Source: Psychrobacter immobilis (GTDB taxonomy: Bacteria > Pseudomonadota > Gammaproteobacteria > Pseudomonadales > Moraxellaceae). From it: a stretch of DNA of 64,000 bases. Location of the stretch: assembly GCA_904846145.1 (NCBI GenBank), contig CAJGZL010000001.1, positions 1,240,001 to 1,304,000 of the forward strand, written 5' to 3'. The notes under the pieces are model-generated. The model ran no database searches, had not been told where the DNA came from, and was given only the letters and a program-made list of their open reading frames with translations. The translations under genes were made by a program, and so were the position numbers. Positions 39,749 through 49,352 of the stretch are shown here, piece by piece; positions within the stretch are counted from its first letter, which is position 1, and the number at the start of each line of letters is the position of its first letter.

Positions 39749-41137
39749 ATGTCCTTATCTGCGTCTTCATCTTTATCTGTCGTTATTCTCGCTGCTGGCA
39801 AAGGCACGCGCATGCAGTCCGCTAAGCCAAAAGTACTGCAGACTCTAGCGGGGAAAACCTTGCTAGGTCACGTATTAGATACTTGCTATCAGCTTGATGT
39901 GGATGACACTATCATCGTTTATGGTTTTGGCGGTGATCAAGTTAAGACGACTATCGACAATCAATATGCGCATCTGCCTATTACTTGGGTCGCGCAAACG
40001 GAACAATTAGGCACAGGACACGCGGTAAAAGTCGCTCTCGATAAGTTGCCAAAAGAGGGACAAAGTCTAATACTTTATGGTGACGTGCCACTGGTTAGCA
40101 ATCAGACTTTAACCAGTCTAAAGAGCGCTAATACTGACGGTATGTCGATGCTAACACTGACCGTAGCCAATCCCTTTGGTCTTGGTCGTATCAAGCGTAA
40201 TAGCAATGGGCATATCGAGGCTATCGTTGAGCAAAAAGACGCTAATGATGACGAGCGACTCATTGCTGAGATTAATAGCGGTATTTATTGTGTAGATAAT
40301 GCCTTGCTACATAAATATTTGCCAAAGCTTTCTAATGATAATGCGCAGCAAGAGTATTATTTGACCGATATTGTAAAAATGGCAGTAGCAGATGGCGTTA
40401 CTATCGCCGCGATTGAGCCTGAGCATGCATTTGAGATTGAAGGGGTTAATAACCGTCAACAGCTTGCCAGCTTAGAGCGCGCTTGGCAGAATAAAATAGT
40501 TGCTGATTTGCAAGTGGCTGGTGTGCAATTTGCTGATCCAACTCGCGTTGATATTCGTGGTAGCTTGAGCGCTGGACAAGATGTGTTCGTCGATGTCAAT
40601 GTCGTGTTTGAAGGGGATTGTGTGCTTGGTGATAATGTTTATATTGAAGCTGGCTGTATTATTAAGAATGCAAAAATCGGTAATGCTTGTCATCTAAAAC
40701 CCTATTGTGTCATTGATCGTACTCAAGTTGGTGCAGGCGTCGATATTGGACCTTTTGCCAATCTACGTCCTGATACGGTGTTGGCGGATAACAGCAAAGT
40801 TGGTAATTTTGTTGAGATTAAAAAATCAACAATTGGTCATGGCAGCAAGGTTAATCACTTAAGCTATATTGGCGATGCCACAGTCGGCACTGGTGCCAAT
40901 ATCGGTGCGGGAACCATTACCTGTAATTATGATGGGGTCAATAAATCACAAACGATCATCGAAGATAATGCCTTTATTGGTTCAAACTCAAGCTTAGTGG
41001 CGCCAGTGACTATCGGTGAGAATGCTACGGTTGGTGCAGGTTCTGTCATTACCAGCGATGTCGATGCCAATGCCTTAGCTTTAGGTCGCGCTAAGCAAGT
41101 GCAAAAAACTAGCTTTATACGGCCAACTAAAAAATAA
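39749..41137 (+). CDS. glmU: Bifunctional GlmU: GlcN-1-P acetyltransferase / GlcNAc-1-P uridyltransferase
   Basis: 462 residues making UDP-GlcNAc. The N-terminal uridyltransferase domain (about 1-235) has [18 protein letters not shown] and the ILYGDVPL metal site. The C-terminal left-handed beta-helix of hexapeptide repeats (about 255-455) has the [11 protein letters not shown] acetyltransferase region. It lies near glmS, the preceding step of the pathway. Confidence 0.97.
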   Translation: MSLSASSSLSVVILAAGKGTRMQSAKPKVLQTLAGKTLLGHVLDTCYQLDVDDTIIVYGFGGDQVKTTIDNQYAHLPITWVAQTEQLGTGHAVKVALDKLPKEGQSLILYGDVPLVSNQTLTSLKSANTDGMSMLTLTVANPFGLGRIKRNSNGHIEAIVEQKDANDDERLIAEINSGIYCVDNALLHKYLPKLSNDNAQQEYYLTDIVKMAVADGVTIAAIEPEHAFEIEGVNNRQQLASLERAWQNKIVADLQVAGVQFADPTRVDIRGSLSAGQDVFVDVNVVFEGDCVLGDNVYIEAGCIIKNAKIGNACHLKPYCVIDRTQVGAGVDIGPFANLRPDTVLADNSKVGNFVEIKKSTIGHGSKVNHLSYIGDATVGTGANIGAGTITCNYDGVNKSQTIIEDNAFIGSNSSLVAPVTIGENATVGAGSVITSDVDANALALGRAKQVQKTSFIRPTKK

Positions 41138-41190
41138 ATAGCACAGCAACGTAAACGTTTTTTATCTAAAAATAACAGCGTAAGGAATGT

Positions 41191-41562
41191 ATGATGAGAA
41201 AATTTTTATCGGTTATTTTTATTTTTTCAACTACCGTTCTGTCATTTTCAATAGCCTCAGCGAGCACTACTTTAGAATATGATGGAGAGTGCAACTACTC
41301 TGATGCTAAAAAAGTATCAAAGTACTCAGGTAACTGTCATTTTAACTGGGGTGTGGGTATGCTGCCTGATCCTGATAACGCTTCTTACGAGCGTTATATA
41401 ATGACCTACCCTAATGGTAATGAAGTTTGGATATATATCAACGCGAACGGTTCTGCTAGTGTCAATGACATCACAGCGGTGTCATTAGAAGCGAAAAAAG
41501 GGTATAGAAAAGTGATGACTACTGAAGGTGAAGTATTTGAATTTACTCAAGGGTCAGAATAA
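41191..41562 (+). CDS. Small secreted hypothetical protein
   Basis: About 123 residues with an N-terminal signal peptide (RKFLSVIFIFSTTVLSFSIA, probable cleavage after SIASA). The mature part has two cysteines (GECNYSDAK and SGNCHFNW) that could pair in the periplasm. There are tandem ATG codons; the second (41194) is better spaced from AAGGA. The gene sits between glmU and glmS. I do not recognise a family. Confidence 0.75.
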   Translation: MMRKFLSVIFIFSTTVLSFSIASASTTLEYDGECNYSDAKKVSKYSGNCHFNWGVGMLPDPDNASYERYIMTYPNGNEVWIYINANGSASVNDITAVSLEAKKGYRKVMTTEGEVFEFTQGSE

Positions 41563-41715
41563 CGCTTGAATGTTTAAGTTTGGCCATTTACAAGTATCAC
41601 TTTATTAATTATGAGCAGCGCGGCAATATTTGTGGTGCTGCTTATTAGTATTTATCTAGACCTTAGGGTCTGTTGATCTATAAATAACAAAATAAATTTA
41701 ATTTAAGGACTCATT

Positions 41716-43560
41716 ATGTGTGGAATCGTAGGCGCAGTTGCTGAGCGTAATATCGCTAATATCTTGCTTGAAGGTCTTAAGCGCTTAGAGTATCGAGGGT
41801 ACGATTCTGCGGGTCTCACCGTGATTCGTGATGGCGAGCTACATCGCGAACGCCAAGTCGGTAAAGTACAAGCGCTAGTCGATGCGGTCGCTGTCAATCC
41901 TGAGTTTTTTGATGGTCATATTGGTATTGCTCATACGCGCTGGGCGACTCATGGCGAGCCTGCACAGCGTAATGCTCATCCGCATGTATCAGGAAAAATC
42001 GCCGTCGTCCATAATGGTATCGTTGAGAACTACGCTGAGCTCAAAGAAGAGCTAATCGCCAAAGGCTATGAGTTCACCTCACAAACCGATACCGAAGTGG
42101 TCGCCCATTTAATCAATGATCTATACAGCCAAAGCCCTGATTTATTAGAGGCGGTACGTGCAGTCATTCCGTTATTGCACGGTGCGTTTGCCTTAGGAAT
42201 CGTCCATGTCGATAGTCCTGATGAGCTGATAACCGTACGTTTAGGCTCACCGCTAGTGATTGGTGTGGGTATTGGTGAGAACTTTATCGCCTCAGATCAA
42301 CTGGCACTATTACCTGTGACCAACCGCTTTATTTACTTAGAAGAAGGTGATATCGCCAAGTTAACTCGTAATAGCATTCAGATCTTTGCTGATGGCATTG
42401 AGGTGAGTCGCAAAATCAATGAGATTGATGCGCAGCAACATAATGCAGATAAAGGCGAGTTCAAGCACTATATGCTTAAAGAGATTTACGAGCAGCCTGA
42501 TGCAGTCGCCCGTACTATTGAGATGGCAGTAGATAATGCCGATACTCCTACCTTACGTAGCGACTTCTTACAGCGCCATGAGGCACAGCTTGCTGGTATT
42601 CGTAACATACAAGTGATTGCTTGTGGCACTAGCTATCATGCGGGTATGGTCGCCAAGTACTGGTTTGAGAACTTGACTCGCCTACCCTGCTCAGTCGAAG
42701 TTGCTAGTGAATTTCGCTATCGTAACCCAGTCGTCGTCGACAACTCGCTGGTTATCTGTATCTCCCAATCAGGTGAAACTGCTGATACTTTATCCGCGCT
42801 ACGCGATACACAAAAGCAAAATCCAACGGGTTTAGTCAGTTTAGCCTTATGTAACGTGCCAACCTCGTCGCTAGTGCGCGAAACCGATATCTATCTACCA
42901 ACGCTAGCAGGCCCTGAGATTGGTGTTGCCTCTACCAAGGCCTTTACCACCCAGCTTGCCGCTTTAATGCTGTTAGTATTGAAGATTGGCGCTACTCAAT
43001 CACGTATTGATAATGAACGCCTAACGGATTTACTCAGTGAGCTACACAAGCTCCCTGGTCAGCTGTTTGCTAGCCTCAAGCTAGACGGCGATATTCAAAT
43101 CATGAGCGAAAACTTTGAAGATAAGAAAAGCTGCCTATTTTTAGGGCGCGGTCTTCAGTTCCCAATCGCCTTAGAAGGTGCACTTAAGCTAAAAGAAATC
43201 TCATACATTCACGCTGAAGGCTATGCGGCAGGCGAGCTAAAACATGGGCCGCTGGCACTCGTTGATAAAGACATGCCTATCGTCGTACTCGCGCCAAAAG
43301 ACAGTATGTTCGATAAGCTCAAAGCCAATATGCAAGAGGTGCACGCGCGCCACGGTGAGCTGTTTGTATTCGCTAGTGAAGCCAGAAAAATGGTCGCTGA
43401 GGATCGATTACATGTGGTCTATGTGCCTGATGTCTGTGAGACTCTAGCGCCTATCGTTTATAGTGTGCCAATACAGTTATTGTCTTATCATGTGGCAGTC
43501 ATGCGTGGTACCGATGTTGACCAGCCACGCAATCTAGCTAAGAGTGTTACGGTTGAGTAG
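41716..43560 (+). CDS. glmS: Glutamine--fructose-6-phosphate aminotransferase
   Basis: 614 residues; the first enzyme of amino sugar synthesis. The N-terminal glutaminase has Cys2 (MCGIVGAV), RWATHGEP and VVHNGIVENY. Two SIS domains follow (CGTSYHAG, ISQSGETADT, EISYIHAEGYAAGELKHG). The C-terminus is the conserved LAKSVTVE. No glmS ribozyme is expected in gammaproteobacteria and none is apparent; a plain AAGGA site precedes the ATG. Confidence 0.97.
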   Translation: MCGIVGAVAERNIANILLEGLKRLEYRGYDSAGLTVIRDGELHRERQVGKVQALVDAVAVNPEFFDGHIGIAHTRWATHGEPAQRNAHPHVSGKIAVVHNGIVENYAELKEELIAKGYEFTSQTDTEVVAHLINDLYSQSPDLLEAVRAVIPLLHGAFALGIVHVDSPDELITVRLGSPLVIGVGIGENFIASDQLALLPVTNRFIYLEEGDIAKLTRNSIQIFADGIEVSRKINEIDAQQHNADKGEFKHYMLKEIYEQPDAVARTIEMAVDNADTPTLRSDFLQRHEAQLAGIRNIQVIACGTSYHAGMVAKYWFENLTRLPCSVEVASEFRYRNPVVVDNSLVICISQSGETADTLSALRDTQKQNPTGLVSLALCNVPTSSLVRETDIYLPTLAGPEIGVASTKAFTTQLAALMLLVLKIGATQSRIDNERLTDLLSELHKLPGQLFASLKLDGDIQIMSENFEDKKSCLFLGRGLQFPIALEGALKLKEISYIHAEGYAAGELKHGPLALVDKDMPIVVLAPKDSMFDKLKANMQEVHARHGELFVFASEARKMVAEDRLHVVYVPDVCETLAPIVYSVPIQLLSYHVAVMRGTDVDQPRNLAKSVTVE

Positions 43561-43584
43561 GTTTGAAGCGTAAAAACTGAGTGT

Positions 43585-43626
43585 AAAAAATCCCCGCTAC
43601 TGTCTTGATAGTAGTGGGGATTTTTT
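43585..43626. terminator. Bidirectional terminator between glmS and the TspO-like gene
   Basis: AAAAAATCCCC.CTACT and AGTAG.GGGGATTTTTT form a long stem with T6 on both strands, serving convergent genes. Confidence 0.85.
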
Positions 43627-43663
43627 ATTGGGAAACATAGACTGTGTAACTAACAAAAAGTTA

Positions 43664-44473
43664 TCATACTTCAGAAGGCGGGAAGATAGCATAGCGATTT
43701 TTATAAAAAGTATAACCCGTTAACGTTATAAATACAGCGATGCCAAGCAGTAAGACTAGCTGAATTATCGAGGCTAATGAGGGAGCAACTAAACCATTAG
43801 TGTAGGCGCTATAGATACCGAAGTATGCCCATGCGACTGCGATAGGAAAGACCGCATTTCGATAGCGCAGCACATAGCCTACTACTAGAGCCACTATCAC
43901 TAACAATACGATAATCGTCCAAACTGAGCCTGAAATACCAAACCCTTGCCATCTTTGTTGAACAGATAAGATAGCTGTATTCAAGATAGTGGCAACAAAC
44001 ACCCAAGACGCGTAAAGGCTAAAAGCTATGCCTGCTAAAGTAGACGGGAACTCGTCTCGTCCGTTGTAGATTCTATGCACAATAGCCACTAACGAGGCTA
44101 ATATACCGATTATAAAGAGCGTTGACAGCCCTACTCTTTCGTAAGAAAAAGCCACGATCCATGCCATGTTAAATAAGCTACTGACCACGAATGGTACAGA
44201 TATAAGTCCGATGAGTTTGGCTACTGCTGGATCTTCTCTTTTTAAAAAACAGTAACCAAGTGTCGCAAATACAAGCATATAAATGACGCCCCAAATCGAA
44301 AACGTAAACCCATTCGGGGTGAGAGGCGTTTGATATTTCCCTGAGACAGCAGCCTGTCCCATACCATTAAAAAATCCAGATGCGCCTAGATAGTTGACAC
44401 CTAAAGTGGCGAAAAAAACCAGTAAATTTATAACCGTCCACACAGTCGACCGTTTGGAATTTAACTCATTCAT
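43664..44473 (-). CDS. TspO/MBR-like tryptophan-rich sensory protein
   Basis: Integral membrane protein of 269 residues with about eight helices. The TspO-like core shows TPNGFTFSIWGVIYMLV (resembling the P-P-x-x-F-x-x-x-W pattern), an FNMAWIVAFSYER segment and repeated Trp residues. It is longer than bacterial TspO (about 160), so it belongs to the extended variant found in many bacteria and eukaryotes. The ligand is unknown. No regulator is adjacent. Confidence 0.75.
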   Translation of the reverse strand: MNELNSKRSTVWTVINLLVFFATLGVNYLGASGFFNGMGQAAVSGKYQTPLTPNGFTFSIWGVIYMLVFATLGYCFLKREDPAVAKLIGLISVPFVVSSLFNMAWIVAFSYERVGLSTLFIIGILASLVAIVHRIYNGRDEFPSTLAGIAFSLYASWVFVATILNTAILSVQQRWQGFGISGSVWTIIVLLVIVALVVGYVLRYRNAVFPIAVAWAYFGIYSAYTNGLVAPSLASIIQLVLLLGIAVFITLTGYTFYKNRYAIFPPSEV

Positions 44474-44670
44474 TATTTACGATTCCCTTTATAACTTAGT
44501 TCTTACAACCTTATCTAGAAAAGCTGAAATATGACAACTCTTTCTAAAGTTATAATAACCTTTATCAAAAAAAAATCACAAATATGATCAAAACGAATAT
44601 CTATAAAAAATAGCAGCTATATACTTATAGTATTTAAAATAACAGTATCTAACGTAAAGGCATTAACAGC

Positions 44671-45438
44671 ATGGATATCGAAAGCGACATCGCAAGCCCA
44701 ATAGACATTATCTATGAAGATGAATTTTTGGTAGCGATTAATAAAGAAGCTGGTCTATTGGTGCATCGCAGTTGGCTGGATACAGGCGAGACGCGCTTTG
44801 CCATGCAGCTTACCCGTGATGCGGTAGGTTGCCATGTCTTTCCAGTACATAGGTTAGATAAGCCGACATCAGGCGTGTTGCTCTTTGCTAAGAGCTCAGC
44901 CGTGGCGCGTAGCCTTAACGAGGCCTTTACTGAGCACAAAGTGACTAAGCAATATTTAGCTGTGGTGCGCGGCTATATGCCAGAGCAAGGAGTCGTCGAC
45001 TATGCGTTGAGCTTTAAGCCTGATGCTATCGCCGATAAGTTTGCCGACTTGGATAAACCCGCTCAAGAGGCGGTAACCCATTGGCAGAGTCTAGCCCAAA
45101 TTGAGTTGCCCTTTGCGGTGTCAAAAAAGCATGAGACGAGCCGCTATAGTCTAGTGCGCTTAACACCCGAGACAGGACGTAAGCATCAACTGCGTCGGCA
45201 CATGAGACATTTATTTCATCATATAGTGGGTGATACTAGCCATGGTGACGGACGGCACAATCGGTTTTTTCGTAGTCAATATGATTGCTCACGCATGTTG
45301 CTACATGCCCAGACTTTAGCACTTAGTCATCCCGTCACTGGCGAGCCATTGTTGCTAAAAGCAGGATTGGACGATCAATGGATGCGTGTTTTAGAGGAGT
45401 TTGATTGGGCAGAGAGTGTTGAAGTTTCAAGTCTCTAG
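44671..45438 (+). CDS. truC: tRNA pseudouridine synthase C
   Basis: RluA-family synthase of 255 residues expected to make pseudouridine 65 in tRNAs. IIYEDEFLVAINKEAGLLVH leads to the catalytic HRLDKPTSGVLLFAK, followed by RLTPETGRKHQLRRHMRH. Its C-terminus HPVTGEPLLLKAGLDDQW is repeated, with many silent differences, at 49884-49985, far downstream. Confidence 0.9.
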   Translation: MDIESDIASPIDIIYEDEFLVAINKEAGLLVHRSWLDTGETRFAMQLTRDAVGCHVFPVHRLDKPTSGVLLFAKSSAVARSLNEAFTEHKVTKQYLAVVRGYMPEQGVVDYALSFKPDAIADKFADLDKPAQEAVTHWQSLAQIELPFAVSKKHETSRYSLVRLTPETGRKHQLRRHMRHLFHHIVGDTSHGDGRHNRFFRSQYDCSRMLLHAQTLALSHPVTGEPLLLKAGLDDQWMRVLEEFDWAESVEVSSL

Positions 45439-45573
45439 TGAGGACTCGAATATTAGGCTGTAGGTTAATGGTATCAGTGTTTTAATTTATTGGAATGATC
45501 ACAGTGTACTTCATAGTGTGCTTACCCTATATATTCTATTCGTGATAAGTACGCTTGAGACAGGTGTCCACTT

Positions 45574-45782
45574 AATTGTCTATGAGCGCAGTCGCAACTG
45601 TATGTATCCTGAGTTTCGGTTTAAGTTAAAATATGCTCATTGGGTATATATGATGCTGCGGGTTGAGCGACCGTAGTCGCACAAAATGAAAGGCTATTTG
45701 CTAGCGACTAATTAACTTAAAAACCTAATAATTCAGTCGAGCGCTTTAGGTATCATACTGAGCCGCAGCCTGATGTTTTGAC
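45574..45782 (+). pseudogene. Decayed cardiolipin synthase fragment
   Basis: Aligns with the region of cls around its first HKD motif (near 4325-4550). Translated pieces read SRNC..PEFR.K.KYA.WV..MLRVE.P, then after stops and a small shift VAQNE.LFASD, LT.KP, SVERFRYHTE, paralleling SRNCADPEFRVKPKYAPWV, MLRVEGP, VAQNQMLFASD and VESFKYYTD in the intact enzyme. Both ends are lost and stops interrupt it. It is the remnant of a second cls-type gene, not a recent copy of the one at 3639. Confidence 0.85.
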
Positions 45783-45788
45783 TATTGA

Positions 45789-45858
45789 AACTAATAATAC
45801 ACATATCGGAAAGGTGTATTATTAGTTGATGATAGACCACAATAATTTAATGATCGGC
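45789..45858. ncRNA. Conserved-loop hairpin element, copy 1
   Basis: AACTAATAATACAC and GTGTATTATTAGTT form a perfect 14-bp stem around ATATCGGAAAG. Downstream GAT...CAC...TTTAATGATCGGC is shared with copy 2 at 49027-49095, aligned without gaps. Which strand is transcribed is unknown. It may be a structured RNA or a REP-like DNA repeat. Confidence 0.5.
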
Positions 45859-45871
45859 TTTAAGCCAATTA

Positions 45872-47263
45872 CTAAGCCACGTTGATCTCTGGATTCTCTC
45901 CTGATAGCTCTTCTTGCTCAACGTCATTATTCTTTTCCTTAGGCATAATCAAGCTCATCAAAATAGCAGAAATACCGGCAACAGTAACAGATGAGCTAAA
46001 AATACTTTTCATTAATGGTGGAAATGAATTAGTTATTTCAGGCACTGCAACCACACCAAGCCCTAAACCAAAAGAGACAGCCATAATGAGTAAGTCACGA
46101 CGGTCTAACTCAGCAGTCGCTAAAATACGAATACCTGCGGCAGCAACCGTACCAAATATCACTAAGGTTGCTCCTCCTAAAACTGGTTTTGGTATGGTTT
46201 GTAATACGGCACCAATAATCGGAAATAACCCAAGCAAAACAAGTAAACCCGCAACATAAAAGGCAACATAGCGACTTGCCACACCCGTTAACTGAATAAC
46301 CCCATTATTTTGACTAAAAGTCGACATTGGAAAACTGCCGAAGATAGCGGCTATACAAGAATTAACCCCATCACTTAATACACCACTTCTAATGCGATCA
46401 ACGTATACAGGCCCTTGTGTAGGCTCATTCGAAACGACAGAGTTTGCCGTTAAATCACCTGTGGTCTCAATAGCAGTTACTACTGAGATAATAGCTATGG
46501 GAATAAATGCCGCTAAGTCAAAGTTAAAACCATATTTAAAGGGCATAGGAACAGATATTAGTGCTGTATCAGGAATTGCAAAGGTAACCATTCCCATAAA
46601 GTAGGCAGTAATATAGCCAATTACCATACCGATCATAATACCAGAAAGGCGTAATATTGGATTATTAAAGCGATTCATGAAAATAACGGCAACTAATGTC
46701 ACCGCGCCGACAATCACAAACTTTGCGGCACCAAATTCTTCATTACCAAAACCACCAGCGATATCTGTCATTCCTACTTCAAGTAACGATAAACCAATGG
46801 TAGTAATAACTATGCCAGTGGTCACAGGTGTTATTACATTTTTTAGTTTATGGATAAAACGACTTAAAATTATTTCAACGAAAGAAGCAAAGAAAGCAAC
46901 GCCAAAAATCATCGCTAAAATATCTTCTGGAGTACCACCACGGTTTTTCACAATAAAACCCGCAGCTAAAATAGCACTTAAAAAGGCGAAGCTTGTTCCT
47001 TGTACACAGAGTAGACCAGAGCCTATAGGACCAATGCGTTTAGCTTGTATGAAAGTACCAACACCGGAGACTACTAATGCCATTGAGATTAAATAAGGTA
47101 ACTCACTTCCTAATCCTAATGTACCGCCAATAACTAAAGCAGGGGTAATAATGCCAATAAAGCTGGCCAATATATGTTGCAAAGCAGCAAAAAAAGCTTT
47201 TTGTGGAGAAGGACGATCATGAAGACCGTATAACAATTCAGATTTTCTTCGTGGTGCGTTCAT
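45872..47263 (-). CDS. NCS2-family nucleobase permease, probably xanthine/uracil type
   Basis: Inner membrane symporter of 463 residues with about 12-14 helices. The NCS2 signature is QNNGVIQLTGVASRYV with the preceding FGSFPMSTFS; the ETTGD motif (AIETTGDLTANS) is the substrate-binding region. The early VQGTSFAFL segment with a His in helix 1 (LQHILASFIG) favours purine (xanthine/urate) over uracil transport. Pairing with 8-oxoguanine deaminase upstream supports a purine substrate. The C-terminal tail is acidic. Confidence 0.88.
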   Translation of the reverse strand: MNAPRRKSELLYGLHDRPSPQKAFFAALQHILASFIGIITPALVIGGTLGLGSELPYLISMALVVSGVGTFIQAKRIGPIGSGLLCVQGTSFAFLSAILAAGFIVKNRGGTPEDILAMIFGVAFFASFVEIILSRFIHKLKNVITPVTTGIVITTIGLSLLEVGMTDIAGGFGNEEFGAAKFVIVGAVTLVAVIFMNRFNNPILRLSGIMIGMVIGYITAYFMGMVTFAIPDTALISVPMPFKYGFNFDLAAFIPIAIISVVTAIETTGDLTANSVVSNEPTQGPVYVDRIRSGVLSDGVNSCIAAIFGSFPMSTFSQNNGVIQLTGVASRYVAFYVAGLLVLLGLFPIIGAVLQTIPKPVLGGATLVIFGTVAAAGIRILATAELDRRDLLIMAVSFGLGLGVVAVPEITNSFPPLMKSIFSSSVTVAGISAILMSLIMPKEKNNDVEQEELSGENPEINVA

Positions 47264-47605
47264 AGAAACCTCTATTAAATATATTTAACAAGGCATATTG
47301 AACATTCAATCATGGCACTGATAGCGACTATTTTTGTCAATGAAGCAGCAAAAAATCCTGTCTTGAGAACAGGTAAAGTAATCCTTTACTTATTTCGTCC
47401 TCGAAGCTGATGCTAAAACTGGCCCCAGCTATTTATAAGCAGTGTGCTGCAAATCTAGCCAAGGCATTAGAATTATCATTAGCATTAGAATCAATTTTTG
47501 CCTAGTCTGAACCCAGCTTTTACAGAGTAGCAGCTATCAACAGTGTCTATTGGTGAATGTCTAACACGTCCTAATTGTGTTTATATAATTTACATTCACA
47601 TATTT
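47264..47605. other. Spacer between deaminase and permease
   Basis: 342 bp with no supported ORF. It contains the terminator-like hairpin at 47350-47373; the rest should include the permease promoter. Confidence 0.5.
47350..47373 (-). terminator. Terminator-like hairpin upstream of the permease
   Basis: CCTGT and ACAGG around a 7-nt loop, followed on the minus strand by ATTTTTT. It could end deaminase transcription or act as an attenuator in the permease leader. Confidence 0.5.
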
Positions 47606-48958
47606 CTAAGCATGTGCCAAATTCGCCGCTAGCGTAATTTGTTTTGCCATTAATTGATTAATGTCGACATCAACTACTTGACCTTCTAATACACGCCATT
47701 TACCGGCAACCATTACCTTATCTGCTTTAGTTGCGCCACAAAGTAATAGTGCTGCAACAGGAGATCCTGCACCTGCAAAGCGTATTTCATCAAGTTTAAA
47801 TAGCGCTATATCGGCTTGTTTACCTACCGCTATCTCCCCAATATCATCACGTCCTAAACATCCTGCTGAGCCTTTAGTGGCCCAATCAAACGCCTTTTGA
47901 TGAGTAATCTCTTTAGCGCCATAACGCAGACGTTGTAACAGTAAAGCTTGACGAACTTCACCAATCATATTCGAACCGTCATTTGATGCTGAGCCATCAA
48001 CACCAAGACCGACAGGGCAACCTGCCTCTTGTAGTGCAATGGTAGGACACTGCCCTGACGCTAATATCATGTTTGATGAAGGGCAATGAGCAATCCCTAC
48101 GTTAGCTGCCCCTAACCGTACTATTTCTTCATCATTAAAATGAATACCGTGTGCAAGCCACGTACGATTATTTAGCCAACCAACGCGCTCAAGATAGTCC
48201 ACAGGGCGCACACCAAACATCTTTATACAAAAGTCTGTTTCATCATGGGTTTCGGCCAAATGGGTGTGCAAGCGAACATCAAGATCTTGAGCTAAATCAG
48301 CCGTTGCTCGCATTAGCTCTTCACTAACCGAAAATGGTGAGCATGGGGCTAGTGCTATGCGGGTCATCGCGCCATCTTCATATTGATGATAGGCTTTAAT
48401 CAATCGTTGGCTATCCTCTAAGATTTCGTGATCTGTTTGAATGGTGGTTCTGGGAGGTAAGCCGCCCTGATCTTCACCTAAGCTCATTGAGCCACGGGTA
48501 AGGTGAACACGAATACCTAGTTTGGTTGCCTGTTCTACTTGAATATCAATAGCATGCTCTAAACCATTAGGAAATAAATAATGATGATCACTGGCTGTAG
48601 TACAACCAGAGAGTAGTAGTTCGCAAAGCGCTATTTGGGTAGATGTTGCTATCATTTCAGGGGTTAGTCTAGCCCAAACGGGATAGAGGCTTTGTAACCA
48701 AGGAAAGAGATTTTTGTTCAACGCGGCAGGAAAAGCACGGGTTAAGGTCTGATAAAAGTGATGGTGGCTATTGATTAAGCCGGGTATAAGAACGTGTTCA
48801 TGGGCATCGACTACTTCGTCAACCACTTGCAAAGGTTGTTCGCCAGCACTGATTAATTCAACAATAACATCATCTTGAATAACAATGCCACCCGCATAAG
48901 CTGGGTCTAAACAGTCGAGGGGATTTTTTATCCAAATTTTTTGAGATTTAACCTGCAT
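47606..48958 (-). CDS. 8-oxoguanine deaminase (amidohydrolase)
   Basis: 450-residue metal-dependent amidohydrolase that should deaminate 8-oxoguanine to urate. Metal and catalytic residues lie in GLINSHHHFYQTLTRAFP, the HTHLAETHDE segment, WLAHGIHF and GLGVDGSASND. The family signature with an early FPWLQSLYPVWARL fits this group within the AtzB/TrzN subfamily; other purine or triazine deaminases are alternatives. AGGAG precedes the ATG. A long structured leader lies upstream (49027-49095 and a hairpin at 48975-49015). Confidence 0.88.
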   Translation of the reverse strand: MQVKSQKIWIKNPLDCLDPAYAGGIVIQDDVIVELISAGEQPLQVVDEVVDAHEHVLIPGLINSHHHFYQTLTRAFPAALNKNLFPWLQSLYPVWARLTPEMIATSTQIALCELLLSGCTTASDHHYLFPNGLEHAIDIQVEQATKLGIRVHLTRGSMSLGEDQGGLPPRTTIQTDHEILEDSQRLIKAYHQYEDGAMTRIALAPCSPFSVSEELMRATADLAQDLDVRLHTHLAETHDETDFCIKMFGVRPVDYLERVGWLNNRTWLAHGIHFNDEEIVRLGAANVGIAHCPSSNMILASGQCPTIALQEAGCPVGLGVDGSASNDGSNMIGEVRQALLLQRLRYGAKEITHQKAFDWATKGSAGCLGRDDIGEIAVGKQADIALFKLDEIRFAGAGSPVAALLLCGATKADKVMVAGKWRVLEGQVVDVDINQLMAKQITLAANLAHA

Positions 48959-49352
48959 AGTAACTCCTAGTCATCAGGTTTAGGAAAGATTAAAAAAGTC
49001 TTAATCGCTTAAACCCGGATGTAGGAGCTACTGGCACACAAACCGGAAAGGTGTGAAGAGTAGTTGATTTAAAATCACGGCTATTTAATGATCGCCTCCA
49101 AATCATTGTTCATAAATATATTGGCAAAAAATAACTGCGTTGTCAATTATTAAATAAGTTTTGCTGTACTTTGCTATATTTAGTTCGATATAAAATCGAT
49201 ATACCTCATATCATAAAGTGGTTTAGGTAGATTATTCTCTATCCACAGCCTTGGCATAAAAATTTAGCTTACGCTCCCTTTTTTCAACAGGATATATCTA
49301 TCTTTAATTTTACTCTCGCCATTAGTATTTTTTTGAAATTTGTTAACAATGT
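48959..49352. other. Leader of the deaminase gene and LysR-side spacer
   Basis: On the minus strand, the first 150 bases before the deaminase ATG hold hairpin element copy 2 and a nested hairpin (GGTTTA..GATTAA / TTAATC..TAAACC, 48975-49015) just before the ribosome binding site. The remaining ~250 bp show nothing clear. Confidence 0.5.
49027..49095. ncRNA. Conserved-loop hairpin element, copy 2
   Basis: CTACT.GG.CACAC and GTGTG.AAG.AGTAG enclose AAACCGGAAAG, an 11-nt loop like copy 1 (ATATCGGAAAG). The trailing TTGAT, ATCAC and TTTAATGATCGCC also match copy 1. On the minus strand it lies in the 5' leader of the 8-oxoguanine deaminase gene. Confidence 0.55.

Larger units (their letters stand above)
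45439..45871. other. Spacer with cls remnant and hairpin element
   Basis: 433 bp without an intact gene. The right half carries a decayed cls fragment (45574-45782) and one copy of the conserved-loop hairpin element (45789-45858). The left 135 bp show nothing recognisable. Confidence 0.6.

Noticed and set aside
41640-41715. Possible glmS ribozyme upstream of glmS
   Set aside because: The class is known from Gram-positive bacteria, and the leader is short, AT-rich and lacks the required double pseudoknot features.
47401-47440. CTGATG motif near the permease leader resembling part of a hammerhead ribozyme core
   Set aside because: The matching GAAA and three-stem arrangement are not present.
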